Shown here: one piece after another, positions 1 to 7,647 of the stretch
Layout: the number at the start of each line of letters is the position of its first letter
Numbering within the stretch: the stretch's first letter is position 1
Assembly: GCF_023242315.1 (NCBI RefSeq)
Contig: NZ_JALLIY010000030.1
Span: 1-51,056, forward strand
From: Pseudomonas sp. MWU13-2105
GTDB taxonomy: Bacteria; Pseudomonadota; Gammaproteobacteria; Pseudomonadales; Pseudomonadaceae
Length of the DNA stretch: 51,056 bases
Direction of reading: 5' to 3'
The notes under the pieces: model-generated
Told to the model about the DNA's origin: nothing
The model's input: the letters and a program-made list of their open reading frames with translations, nothing else
Database searches by the model: none
Program-made: the position numbers and the translations under genes

Positions 1-31
1 CGGTGGCAGGCCCGACCTGCTGTAGAGACTG

Positions 32-190
32 TTCCGCCGCCATCGCCGGCAAGCCGGCTCCTACAGGGGGCAGGTGTTCCAGCGCAGGGATAGCAGCGTG
101 CCCGGCTTCTGTAGGGGCTGCCGGCGATGGCAGCCGCATGTCATCGCAAGGCTTACTGGCCCCATCGCCGGCAGGCCAGCCCCTGCACGC
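32..190. repeat. cluster of three REP-type palindromic units
   Basis: Three copies of a related unit lie in alternating orientation. The first is near 38-68 (GCCATCGCCGGCAAGCCGGC, then TCCTACAGG), the second near 110-132 reads as its complement (TGTAGGGGCTGCCGGCGATG), and the third near 160-190 is CCCATCGCCGGCAGGCCAGC followed by CCCTGC. This is the typical arrangement of Pseudomonas REP elements between genes. No plausible gene is visible from 1 to 258, so this segment is intergenic DNA downstream of pstB plus a terminator. Confidence 0.75.
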
Positions 191-217
191 AGGCGTAGCC
201 AATAAATCCCAGGTATA

Positions 218-245
218 AAAAAACCACCTCTGCAGGTGGTTTTTT
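218..245 (-). terminator. rho-independent terminator of the pst operon
   Basis: A perfect 12-bp stem (AAAAAACCACCT / AGGTGGTTTTTT) with a CTGC loop ends in a T run on both strands. It sits 13 bp past the pstB stop codon, so it ends the pst transcript. Being symmetrical it may also stop transcription entering from the left. Confidence 0.9.
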
Positions 246-258
246 ATTCGCGGTCAGA

Positions 259-1038
259 TCAGCCAAAGCGCCCGGTCACGTAGTCTTCGGTCTGCTTCTT
301 CTTCGGATTGGTGAAGATCGTGTCGCTCATCGCATGTTCGATCAACTCACCCATGAACATGAAGGCGGTATAGTCCGATACCCGTGCCGCCTGTTGCATG
401 TTGTGGGTCACGATGATGATGGTGTACTGCTCTTTCAGTTCAGTGATCAACTGCTCGATGCGCCCGGTGGAGATCGGGTCAAGGGCGGAAGTCGGCTCAT
501 CCAGGAGCAATACCTGTGGCCGCAAGGCGATGGTCCGCGCGATGCACAGACGCTGCTGTTGGCCGCCCGACAGGCCTTGCGCGCTCTGCTTGAGCTTGTC
601 CTTGACCTCATCCCACAGCGCGGCGCCACTCAGGGCCTGCTCGACGCGTTCATCCATCTCATGCCGGGACAGTTGCTCGTGGTGGCGCACGGCGTAGGCC
701 ACGTTGTCGTAGATCGACATCGGAAACGGCACGGGTTTCTGGAATACCATGCCGACATGGCTACGCAGGCGGTTCATCGAATAACCCGGGGCGAGGATGT
801 TCTCGCCGTTGAGCAGTACCTCGCCACGCGCTTCCTGCTTCGGGTACATGGAGTAGATCCGGTTGAACACCCGCAGCAGTGTCGACTTACCGCAACCTGA
901 AGGTCCGATGATCGCAGTGATGCGTTTCTCTGGAATATCCATGTCGATGGACTTCAGGGAGCGCTGGTTGTTGTAAAAAAACTCCAGGCCACGAACGCGA
1001 ATTTTGGTTTTTTCGTTGCCAAGGTCACGGCTATTCAT
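259..1038 (-). CDS. pstB: phosphate ABC transporter ATP-binding protein PstB
   Basis: Cytoplasmic ATPase of the high-affinity phosphate importer PstSCAB, 259 aa, the usual family length. Walker A GPSGCGKST is at about 45-53, the Q-loop at Q100, the signature LSGGQQQR at 156-163, Walker B LLLDEPTSALDP at 177-188 and the switch histidine at H212. The ATG at 1038 is preferred to an upstream in-frame TTG because it overlaps the pstA stop by one base (TGATG), the usual coupling. It is the last gene of the operon and a strong terminator follows at once. In the main Pseudomonas pst operon phoU follows pstB; here it does not, so this is probably the second, phoU-less Pst system. Confidence 0.96.
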   Translation of the reverse strand: MNSRDLGNEKTKIRVRGLEFFYNNQRSLKSIDMDIPEKRITAIIGPSGCGKSTLLRVFNRIYSMYPKQEARGEVLLNGENILAPGYSMNRLRSHVGMVFQKPVPFPMSIYDNVAYAVRHHEQLSRHEMDERVEQALSGAALWDEVKDKLKQSAQGLSGGQQQRLCIARTIALRPQVLLLDEPTSALDPISTGRIEQLITELKEQYTIIIVTHNMQQAARVSDYTAFMFMGELIEHAMSDTIFTNPKKKQTEDYVTGRFG

Positions 1039-1910
1039 CAAGTCAACCTATTGCGCAAAAGGATCAAACGGGACAGAAGGCTGAGGATCAGTACGAACAA
1101 GGTCAGTACCAATGCCCCCGCCCAGGCCAGGGAGTGCCAGTCCTCGAAAGGGCTCATGGCGTACTGGAAAATGACCACGGGCACGCTGGCAATCGGCTTG
1201 AGCAGATTGCTGCTCCAGAACTGGTTGCCGAACGCGGTAAACAGCAGCGGCGCGGTTTCACCGGTGATCCTGGCCAGCGCCAGCAAGATACCGGTCAGCA
1301 CACCGGCTTTCGCCGCGCGCAGGACGATTTGCAGGGTCAATTTCCACTGCGGGACACCCAATGCCAGCGCCGCCTCGCGCAGGGTGGTGGGTTGCAGTTG
1401 AAGCATTTCATCCGTGGTCCTGACCACCACCGGAATCACCAGGAGCGCCAAGGCCAGGGCCCCGGCGATCGCGGAGAAACCAGACTGGTGATTGGTCAGC
1501 AGGTTCAACGGCAGGATCACTGCGGTGTAGACAAACAGACCCAGCACAATCGACGGTGCCGACAGCAGGATATCGTTGATGAAACGGACGACGTTGCCCA
1601 GGCGCGAATGGCGTGCGAACTCCGCCAGCCAGATGCCCGCCATCAAGCCGATCGGCGTGCCGATCAGCAGGGCGATCGCCGACATCAGGGCGCTGCCATA
1701 GAAGGCATTGGCCAGGCCGCCTTCCACACCCGGTGGCGGTGTCATCTGGGTAAAGAGGCGTAGATTGAGCGCCTGAAAGCCGTTGATGATGGTGGTCAGC
1801 AGGATCCACACGAGCCAGACCAGGCCGAAGACCGTGGCGCCACAACTGAGCACCATCGCCAGCTGATTCTTGAAGGCGCGGATGCGATAGAGACGTTCGT
1901 TGCCGGTCAT
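1038..1910 (-). CDS. pstA: phosphate ABC transporter permease PstA
   Basis: Inner-membrane permease subunit of PstSCAB, 290 aa, with about six hydrophobic segments. The permease coupling loop (EAA-like, around LREAALALGVPQWKLTLQIV) that contacts PstB is visible in the second half. The start is supported by an excellent ribosome binding site (AAGGAGGG) just upstream, and the ATG overlaps the pstC stop (ATGA), indicating translational coupling. It pairs with PstC to form the phosphate channel. Nothing is missing or odd. Confidence 0.95.
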   Translation of the reverse strand: MTGNERLYRIRAFKNQLAMVLSCGATVFGLVWLVWILLTTIINGFQALNLRLFTQMTPPPGVEGGLANAFYGSALMSAIALLIGTPIGLMAGIWLAEFARHSRLGNVVRFINDILLSAPSIVLGLFVYTAVILPLNLLTNHQSGFSAIAGALALALLVIPVVVRTTDEMLQLQPTTLREAALALGVPQWKLTLQIVLRAAKAGVLTGILLALARITGETAPLLFTAFGNQFWSSNLLKPIASVPVVIFQYAMSPFEDWHSLAWAGALVLTLFVLILSLLSRLILLRNRLT

Positions 1911-2902
1911 ACACCCTCCTTGCGTGACAGCCGCATCAGCAGGAGCCGGGCCAGTGCCAATACGATAAAGGTGACGATGAACAGCAGGAAGCCCAGTGCG
2001 ATCAGCGCGGAACGATGCAGGTCGGTATAGGCTTCGCTGAACTCGTTGGCGATGACCGAGGCAATGGAGCTGCTGGGCATCAGCAAGGAAGCCGAGAACT
2101 GTTGAGCATTACCCAGCACGAAGGTCACGGCCATGGTTTCGCCCAATGCGCGTCCCAGTCCGAGAAAAATACCGCCGACTACCGCGGAGCGGGTGTAAGG
2201 CAGGACGATGTCCCAGACCACTTCCCAAGTGGTGCCGCCCAATGCGTAGGCTGACTCCTTGAGGGGGGTGGGAACACTGCGAAACACCTCCTGCATGACC
2301 GAGGTGATGAAGGGCATGATCATGATTGCCAGGACGATGCCGGCGGTCAGCATGCCGATGCCCAGGGGCGGCCCCTGAAACAGCGAACCGACCAGGGGTA
2401 ACGAACCCAGGTAGTCGTTGATCCAGGGGGACAGATGTTCGGCCATGAACGGACCGAACACGAACAGGCCCCACATGCCATAGATAATCGATGGAATCCC
2501 CGCGAGCAATTCAACCGCCGAGGCGACGGGCATCCGTAGCCAGGGTGGTGCGACCTCAGTCAGGAAAATCGCAATGCCAAAGCTGACGGGAACCGCAATC
2601 AGCAAGGCCAGGAAAGACGTCACCAGGGTGCCATAGATCGGTACCAAGGCACCAAAGTGGTTATTGACCGCATCCCACTCGGTGCTGGTCAGAAAGCCGA
2701 AGCCGAAGGTCTTGAGGGCAAGACTGCCGCCCCAGAGTGTCGACGCTGCAATGCTCGCCAGAAGCAGCAGCACCAGCATCGCCGCGCCCATCATGGAGCG
2801 CTTGAACCAGAGATCATGACGCTGATCGCGAGTCGCACGCGCATCACTCGTCACTTCGCCAGCATAAATGGTCATGCTCGGAGGTTGCACTATATCGTTC
2901 AT
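1907..2902 (-). CDS. pstC: phosphate ABC transporter permease PstC
   Basis: Second inner-membrane permease of the Pst importer, 331 aa from the ATG at 2902. An upstream in-frame TTG at 2923 would add seven residues but falls against the terminator-like hairpin and is less likely. About six membrane segments are visible, with the coupling loop near LKESAYALGGTTWEVVWDIVLPY. The N-terminal cytoplasmic part of about 40 residues before the first membrane segment is typical of PstC. It follows pstS after a short gap that holds a stem-loop, and overlaps pstA. Confidence 0.93.
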   Translation of the reverse strand: MNDIVQPPSMTIYAGEVTSDARATRDQRHDLWFKRSMMGAAMLVLLLLASIAASTLWGGSLALKTFGFGFLTSTEWDAVNNHFGALVPIYGTLVTSFLALLIAVPVSFGIAIFLTEVAPPWLRMPVASAVELLAGIPSIIYGMWGLFVFGPFMAEHLSPWINDYLGSLPLVGSLFQGPPLGIGMLTAGIVLAIMIMPFITSVMQEVFRSVPTPLKESAYALGGTTWEVVWDIVLPYTRSAVVGGIFLGLGRALGETMAVTFVLGNAQQFSASLLMPSSSIASVIANEFSEAYTDLHRSALIALGFLLFIVTFIVLALARLLLMRLSRKEGV

Positions 2903-2921
2903 CAGAAGTCTGCTCACAAAC

Positions 2922-2963
2922 AAACCCCTTCACTCGGCAAAGACTGCCCGAGGAAGGGGTGTT
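2922..2963 (-). terminator. attenuating stem-loop between pstS and pstC
   Basis: A long stem (CCCCTTC...CTCGG pairing with CCGAG...GAAGGGG, one bulged A) lies between the pstS stop and the pstC start and is followed on the minus strand by TTTGTTTG. Such intra-operon hairpins usually let the binding protein be made in excess over the membrane subunits. Partial termination here is inferred. Confidence 0.7.
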
Positions 2964-2978
2964 TTAGCTATTGCTGGA

Positions 2979-3995
2979 TCAATGGGCGAAGTCAGACTTC
3001 CAGTAACCTTCGATGCGCTTGACGAGGGAGTCAGGCAAAGCCACATAGTCCAGTGCCGAAGCCTGTTGCTGGCCATTTTCCAACGACCATTTGAAGAAGT
3101 TGAAGGCCGCCTGGCTCTGCTCGGCATTCTTCGGCTGTTTGTACATGATGATCCAGGTGGTCGCCGTGATCGGCCATGCACCGTCGCCAGGAGCGTTGGT
3201 CATGATCAGGTTGAAGTCTTTGGCGTTGGCCCAATCGGCAGTGTCGGCAGCGGCGGCAAACGCTTTGGCGTTGGGCTGGATGAATTTCCCGGCGGCGTTC
3301 TTCAGTTGCGCGTGGGTCATCTTGTTCTGCAGGGCGTAAGCGTACTCAACATAACCGATGGAGTTCTTGATCTGCTTGACGTAGGCGGAGACACCTTCGT
3401 TGCCCTTGCCACCGACACCGACCGGCCAAGGCACGGTGGTGCCGAAACCGATTTTGGATTTCCAGCCATCGCTCACTTTGGCGAGGTAGTTGGTGAAGTT
3501 GTACGAGGTACCCGAGCCGTCAGAACGGTGGACCACGGTGATCTTGCCGCCAGGCAGTTTCACGCCCGGGTTCAGCGCGACGATAGCCGGGTCGGTCCAC
3601 TCGGTGATCTCACCAAGGAAGATTTTCGCCAGGGTTTCACCGTCGAGCTTCAATTGGCCCGCGGCGACACCGTCGATGTTCATCACCGGCACGATGCCGC
3701 CGATCACGCTAGGGAATTGACCCAGGCCGCCGGCCTTGAGGTCATCAGCCGACAACGGGGCGTCGGAGGCACCAAAATCAACGGTGGCCGCCTTGATCTG
3801 GGCAATACCACCGCCCGAGCCGATCGACTGGTAGTTGATGCGATTGCTGGAGTCTTTGCTGTAGTCCTGCGACCACTTGGACAAAACCGGATAGACAAAG
3901 CTGGAGCCTGCGCCGGTTACATCGGTCGCGTGAGCGACACCGCTCAGGCAGAGAGACGCCAGCAGGACAGACAGGCTTTTTTTAGTCAGCAACAT
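2979..3995 (-). CDS. pstS: phosphate-binding periplasmic protein PstS
   Basis: Periplasmic phosphate receptor feeding PstCA, 338 aa. A Sec signal peptide covers about residues 1-23, with cleavage predicted after VAHA. The mature protein begins TDVTGAGSSFVYPVLSKW, the conserved PstS start, and the phosphate-contact motifs GSGGG and HRSDGSGTSYNF are both present. The start could be the ATG at 3995 or the GTG one codon upstream; a GAGG lies 7-10 bases before them. The upstream region carries a candidate PHO box and a -10, so PhoB control under phosphate starvation is expected. Confidence 0.96.
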   Translation of the reverse strand: MLLTKKSLSVLLASLCLSGVAHATDVTGAGSSFVYPVLSKWSQDYSKDSSNRINYQSIGSGGGIAQIKAATVDFGASDAPLSADDLKAGGLGQFPSVIGGIVPVMNIDGVAAGQLKLDGETLAKIFLGEITEWTDPAIVALNPGVKLPGGKITVVHRSDGSGTSYNFTNYLAKVSDGWKSKIGFGTTVPWPVGVGGKGNEGVSAYVKQIKNSIGYVEYAYALQNKMTHAQLKNAAGKFIQPNAKAFAAAADTADWANAKDFNLIMTNAPGDGAWPITATTWIIMYKQPKNAEQSQAAFNFFKWSLENGQQQASALDYVALPDSLVKRIEGYWKSDFAH

Positions 3996-4054
3996 CACGA
4001 CAACACCTCAATGAAAGGGTTAAGTGGAGTGACCCACCTATAAAGAGACGTTAC

Positions 4055-4089
4055 GATTTAATTCCTGAAATATTTCTGTCTGATGACTG
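4055..4089 (-). promoter_or_regulatory. candidate PHO box and -10 for pstS
   Basis: On the minus strand CAGTCAT-CAGA-CAGAAAT (4089-4072) resembles the PhoB direct repeat CTGTCAT-N4-CTGTCAT, with 6 of 7 matches in the first half and 4 of 7 in the second. A TAAATC hexamer (4060-4055) follows after 11 bp, the spacing expected when the second half-site replaces a -35. The match is moderate, but position and orientation are right. Confidence 0.5.
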
Positions 4090-4184
4090 TGGTGTGATTT
4101 TTGGTAATATTTTGAAATGAAGAATCATTCATTTGTCTGGGTTCCCTTGGGCGCCGCAAAATAGACAGCGCCCTGGTCGCACCT

Positions 4185-5864
4185 TCAGACCCTGAAACGT
4201 TTGACCAACAGCCCCAATTCCCGCGACAGTTGATCCAGCTCGACACACATTTCGTTGTTGCGCGTGGTGATGGCCTGGGTGTCGTTGATGTGCTGGCTGA
4301 TTTGCGCCAGGCTCTGGTTCACCTCGGCGCCGATGCTCGACTGTTCTTCCGCGGCGGTTGCGATCTGGTTGTTCATGCCGTTGATCTCGGACACCGCATT
4401 GCTTACCTGGGCCAGGATCTGGCCAGTGCCGTTGACTTTGGTCACCGCCAGCTCGCTGCCACCGAGGCTGCTCTGCATGGTGCTGACCGCCGCGCGGGCG
4501 CCCTGTTGCAGTTGAGTGATCTTGGCCTGGATTTCCTGGGTGCTTTGCTGGGTACGCTGAGCCAGCGAGCGGACCTCGTCGGCCACCACGGCAAAGCCAC
4601 GACCCTGCTCACCCGCGCGGGCGGCCTCGATGGCGGCGTTGAGGGCCAGTAGATTGGTCTGCTCGGCAATGCCGCGGATCACATCGAGGATGGAACCGAT
4701 GGACTCCACGTCGCTGCCCAGGGTCTGGATATCCTGGGCGGCCTTTTCGATATCCCGCGCCAGGCCGCCGATGGCATCCACGGTGTCGTTGACGTTGGTT
4801 TGCATGGCCTGGGCCTGCTCATCGGTATCGCGGGTCGCCTGGGCGGCACTTTGCGCCGATTCCGCGACGTTATGCGTGGCCAGGGCCATCTGTTCCATGG
4901 CGTGGGTGACCTGTTCGGCATCGCGGGTCTGGCGCGTCAGCGCGTCGGCGGCATGCTGGGCGCTCTGCTTGAGCTGTTCGTTGCGCTCATGCAACTGCTG
5001 GGCGCAGCGGGCCAGGTCCAGCACCATATGGCGGATTTTTCCGGCGAACTGGTTGAACGCACCGGCCAGCTCGGCGGTTTCTTCATTGCCATCGACAGGC
5101 AACTGGCGGGTGAGGTCGCCGTCTTCGCTGGCCAGGTCTTGCAGGCTGCGGGTCAGTAAGCCGAGTGGCCTGACGATGCTGCGGGCGACATAAGCGGCGG
5201 CGATGCTGAGCACGATCAGCAGCACCCCCATGATGCCCCATTGCTTCCAGCGTAGGGCATCCATGGCCTGCTGCTGGTGTTGCGTTTGCGCGGCGATCAG
5301 GGCGTCCAGGCCGTCGACATAAAATCCGGCGCCGACGATCCAGTTCCATTTATCCAGGTAAATGGCGTAGGACAGCTTGGGGTAGGCGGTCTCGTCATTG
5401 CCGGGCTTGGGGAAGTAGTACGTGACGAAATCACCGCCATGTTTGGCGGCGGCGATCAGTTCTCGGATCAGATAGGTACCGTGGCTGTCTTTCAGGTCCC
5501 AGAAATTTTTCCCATCGTCTTTGCCGGCGGCCAGGAAAATCCTGTCGCCCTTGTCGTTGTAGCCGAAGAAATAACCGTCTTGCCCATAGTGAAGTTCGCG
5601 CAGTCGACGCCGGGCTTCCTCCTGGGTGGCCGGGCTCATGGCATCGGCCCCTTCATAAAGCGGCTTGATGGTGCTGTAGGCCAGGTCGAGGTAGTGCACC
5701 AACTCGTCCTTGCGGGTTTTTATCAGGGTCTGGCGCGTCTCCTCGATGCTTCGCTCGCCCATGGCCTGCTGTTCGGAAAAGGCCAGCAGTTGAATGATCA
5801 ACGCCAGCAAGAGGGCAGGAATCACAGATAGCAGCAGAACCTTGTTGCGTATTTTCCACTTCAT
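4185..5864 (-). CDS. methyl-accepting chemotaxis protein with single Cache sensor
   Basis: Transmembrane chemoreceptor, 559 aa from the ATG at 5864 (a TTG eight codons upstream lacks support). A membrane helix at about 8-28 is followed by a periplasmic single-Cache (sCache_2-like) domain at about 45-190, with DGYFFGYNDKGDRI and the WNWIVGAGFYVDG end motif. A second membrane helix lies at about 208-228, then HAMP, then a cytoplasmic signalling domain with the invariant hairpin tip EQTNLLALNAAIEAARAGEQGRGFAVVADEVRSLA. It signals through CheA/CheW. The ligand cannot be told from sequence; related sCache_2 receptors often bind small organic acids. No C-terminal CheR-tethering pentapeptide is present. 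It stands alone, divergent from the YeeE pair. Confidence 0.93.
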   Translation of the reverse strand: MKWKIRNKVLLLSVIPALLLALIIQLLAFSEQQAMGERSIEETRQTLIKTRKDELVHYLDLAYSTIKPLYEGADAMSPATQEEARRRLRELHYGQDGYFFGYNDKGDRIFLAAGKDDGKNFWDLKDSHGTYLIRELIAAAKHGGDFVTYYFPKPGNDETAYPKLSYAIYLDKWNWIVGAGFYVDGLDALIAAQTQHQQQAMDALRWKQWGIMGVLLIVLSIAAAYVARSIVRPLGLLTRSLQDLASEDGDLTRQLPVDGNEETAELAGAFNQFAGKIRHMVLDLARCAQQLHERNEQLKQSAQHAADALTRQTRDAEQVTHAMEQMALATHNVAESAQSAAQATRDTDEQAQAMQTNVNDTVDAIGGLARDIEKAAQDIQTLGSDVESIGSILDVIRGIAEQTNLLALNAAIEAARAGEQGRGFAVVADEVRSLAQRTQQSTQEIQAKITQLQQGARAAVSTMQSSLGGSELAVTKVNGTGQILAQVSNAVSEINGMNNQIATAAEEQSSIGAEVNQSLAQISQHINDTQAITTRNNEMCVELDQLSRELGLLVKRFRV

Positions 5865-5908
5865 AGGAAATCCCGGGTCGAGGAGCAAGCTTGTTATATT
5901 TCTTGTAT

Positions 5909-5944
5909 CGACTCACAGGCATGATCTTTCAGTCCTGTGAGTCG
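5909..5944. repeat. 11-bp inverted repeat between the MCP and YeeE genes
   Basis: CGACTCACAGG (5909-5919) is repeated as an exact inverse complement, CCTGTGAGTCG (5934-5944), across a 14-bp spacer. It lies in the divergent intergenic region, 45 bp from the MCP start and 121 bp from the transporter start, where an operator would be expected. No regulator gene is adjacent. On the minus strand a weak sigma-28-like pair (GAAAG ... GTCGATA) overlaps it. Confidence 0.5.
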
Positions 5945-6064
5945 GATTTTTCAAGGAGCGTCGCTACTGGTGTGACGATATCCGCCCAGGAGGGCCGGAA
6001 CATTGACTCAGGTCGACTGTACTCACGACCATGCATATTCTCTTTATTCAGCGGACGAGGCGAT

Positions 6065-6505
6065 ATGACTATCGACTGGCTTGACTTTACGCCGTGGTCG
6101 GCACTGGCCGGAGGCGCGCTGATCGGGCTCGCGGCGGCTCTGTTCATCCTTGCCAACGGCCGTATTGCCGGCATCAGCGGCTTACTCGGCAGCCTGCTGC
6201 AGCGCGGCAGCGAGGGCTGGGGCGAAAAGGCCTTGTTTCTGCTTGGCCTGCTGCTGGCGCCGTTGTTGTGGGGCGCGTTCCATGCACTTCCGACGATCCG
6301 GTTCGAGACTGGCGTGCCCGGCCTGGTGCTGGCGGGCCTGCTGGTGGGATTGGGAACCCGTTATGGCTCGGGCTGCACCAGTGGACACGGCGTGTGTGGT
6401 ATTTCACGGCTGTCGCCACGCTCGATTGTCGCCACGCTGTGCTTCATGGCCGCGGGATTTGCCACGGTCCATATTCTTCGCCACGTGTTGGGAGTCTCGC
6501 TATGA
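6065..6505 (+). CDS. YeeE/YedE family sulfur-transport protein, first half (PmpA-like)
   Basis: Inner-membrane protein of 146 aa with four hydrophobic segments, containing the family motif RYGSGCTSGHGVCGISR at about 99-115 with cysteines C104 and C111. Family members move thiosulfate or other reduced sulfur compounds through conserved cysteines; split two-gene forms (PmpA/PmpB) are linked to sulfide and persulfide handling. The ATG at 6065 is chosen because GAGG precedes it and the hydrophobic protein begins there; longer in-frame extensions have no ribosome site. It overlaps the next gene by 4 bp. No BigR-type regulator or sulfur dioxygenase is adjacent. Confidence 0.88.
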   Translation: MTIDWLDFTPWSALAGGALIGLAAALFILANGRIAGISGLLGSLLQRGSEGWGEKALFLLGLLLAPLLWGAFHALPTIRFETGVPGLVLAGLLVGLGTRYGSGCTSGHGVCGISRLSPRSIVATLCFMAAGFATVHILRHVLGVSL

Positions 6506-6924
6506 ACAAGCTGACGGCTTTTTTCAGCGGCCTGATATTCGGTATCGGCCTGCTGCTGGCGGGTATGGCCAACCCGGCCAAGGTCTTGGGTTTTCTCGAT
6601 CTGGCGGGGGCCTGGGATCCTTCCCTGGGGCTGGTCATGGCGGCGGCGGTGGCCGTGGCGGCCTGGCCATTTCACTGGGCTGGCAAACACCGGCATTCGC
6701 TGTTGGGCGCGCCGATACAGCTACCGCTCAAGCGCGAGCTGGATGCGCGCTTGATTGGCGGCAGTCTGCTGTTCGGTGTGGGTTGGGGGATCGCCGGGAT
6801 CTGTCCGGGACCGGCGGTGGCGATCCTGCTGACCGGGCATTGGCAGGTCATCGTGTTCGTGCTGGCCATGCTGGCCGGTATCCAGTTGTTTGCGTTGCTG
6901 GAAAAGCGCCGGGCGATGCGTTGA
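6502..6924 (+). CDS. YeeE/YedE family sulfur-transport protein, second half (PmpB-like)
   Basis: Inner-membrane protein of 140 aa with four hydrophobic segments. It starts MNKLTAFFSGLIFGIGLLLAGMANPAKVLGFLD and carries the second-half motif GVGWGIAGICPGPAV with C101. The ATG overlaps the stop of the upstream gene (ATGA), so the two halves are probably made in equal amounts and form one channel. In many bacteria the two halves are fused in one protein of about 350-400 aa. Its stop is followed within 10 bp by the 3' end of a converging gene remnant. Confidence 0.88.
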   Translation: MNKLTAFFSGLIFGIGLLLAGMANPAKVLGFLDLAGAWDPSLGLVMAAAVAVAAWPFHWAGKHRHSLLGAPIQLPLKRELDARLIGGSLLFGVGWGIAGICPGPAVAILLTGHWQVIVFVLAMLAGIQLFALLEKRRAMR

Positions 6925-6933
6925 ACCGGCGGC

Positions 6934-7184
6934 CTACTTGTCGTCTTCGCAGCCCAACCCTTGGCGTTGTCGTCGGCCAGGTCGCCGTCGATAAAGACTC
7001 CGGGTTTATCCAGTTTGTAGTGCTGTGGCTTGAGCGCGGCCACCAGTACTTGCTGGGCTTGCTCACGACTCAGGCCGTGGGGCTTGATCTGTGCCGGAGG
7101 CAGCGCCGAAGCGGCACAGGCCGAGAGGGTGGCGCTGGCCAGACCGAGTGCCAGCGACCCTGCGCAAAGGGTTTTGATCAGCAC
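6934..7184 (-). pseudogene. short lipoprotein-like gene, apparently frameshifted
   Basis: From a GTG at 7184 the minus strand encodes a signal-peptide-like N-terminus (MLIKTLCAGSLALGLASATLSACA), then SREQAQQVLVAALKPQHYKLDKPGVFIDGDLADDN. After that the frame runs on as antisense of the YeeE-like gene to a stop at 6672, which is unlikely to be real. A shift of frame near 6955 instead gives a short ending GCEDDK and a stop at 6934-6936. I recall longer Pseudomonas proteins with the same start, so this looks like a remnant with an internal deletion or frameshift. No good ribosome site precedes the GTG. An intact 82-170 aa protein is the alternative. Confidence 0.4.
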
Positions 7185-7632
7185 GCCAACCGTTCTTTGA
7201 CCGTGGTGACGAAGGTGACGGCGCTGACGTTATTACACTGCCTGGGGGTCAAGATTATTCCCTTATATGACCTGTCGCTTCCATGGGTACCCGATAAAGC
7301 CGCGGACAGTATAGGGCAGCGCGGCGCCGCGCCGCATTCGATGCTGACACACCCTCGCCAGGCTCTCAGGTTTTCGCGGTGTCTGACGATACCCTGATTG
7401 GGATAACCCGAAAGTCCGCTATCGCGGGCTGGGTGTGTGTCTCAAGCGGTTGATCAAGCCTCTATGACTTTTGCCGCTACGCTTGGCAAAAGGTCGGGTT
7501 TTGCCTGCAATTTTGTACGATGCTGTAAAGTTGCTTGATGGCAAATTGCCGTTAGTTATTATCTGCGCGCGAAGGTGGCAGGGAAGCTGAACCCGCTCTG
7601 GTGATTGCCCACGGGCTCATCTTCTATCTCCC
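7185..7632. other. 448-bp intergenic region with one clear stem-loop
   Basis: I see no supported gene here. An inverted repeat CTTTTGCC (7468-7475) / GGCAAAAG (7485-7492) with a 9-base loop lies about 155 bp before the receiver-TPR gene. A T/A-rich stretch follows (7500-7565, GTAAAGTTGCTTGATGG and TTAGTTATTAT) and is the likeliest promoter area for the downstream pair, but no consensus element is convincing. Around 7310-7345 the sequence is very GC-rich (GCAGCGCGGCGCCGCGCCGC). Confidence 0.5.
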
Positions 7633-7647
7633 ATGACAGGAATCTCG

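Noticed and set aside
7185..7632. sigma-28 promoter before the receiver-TPR gene
   Set aside because: TAAAGTTG and GCCGTTAG are present near 7526-7556, but the spacing is too long and the -10 is poor.
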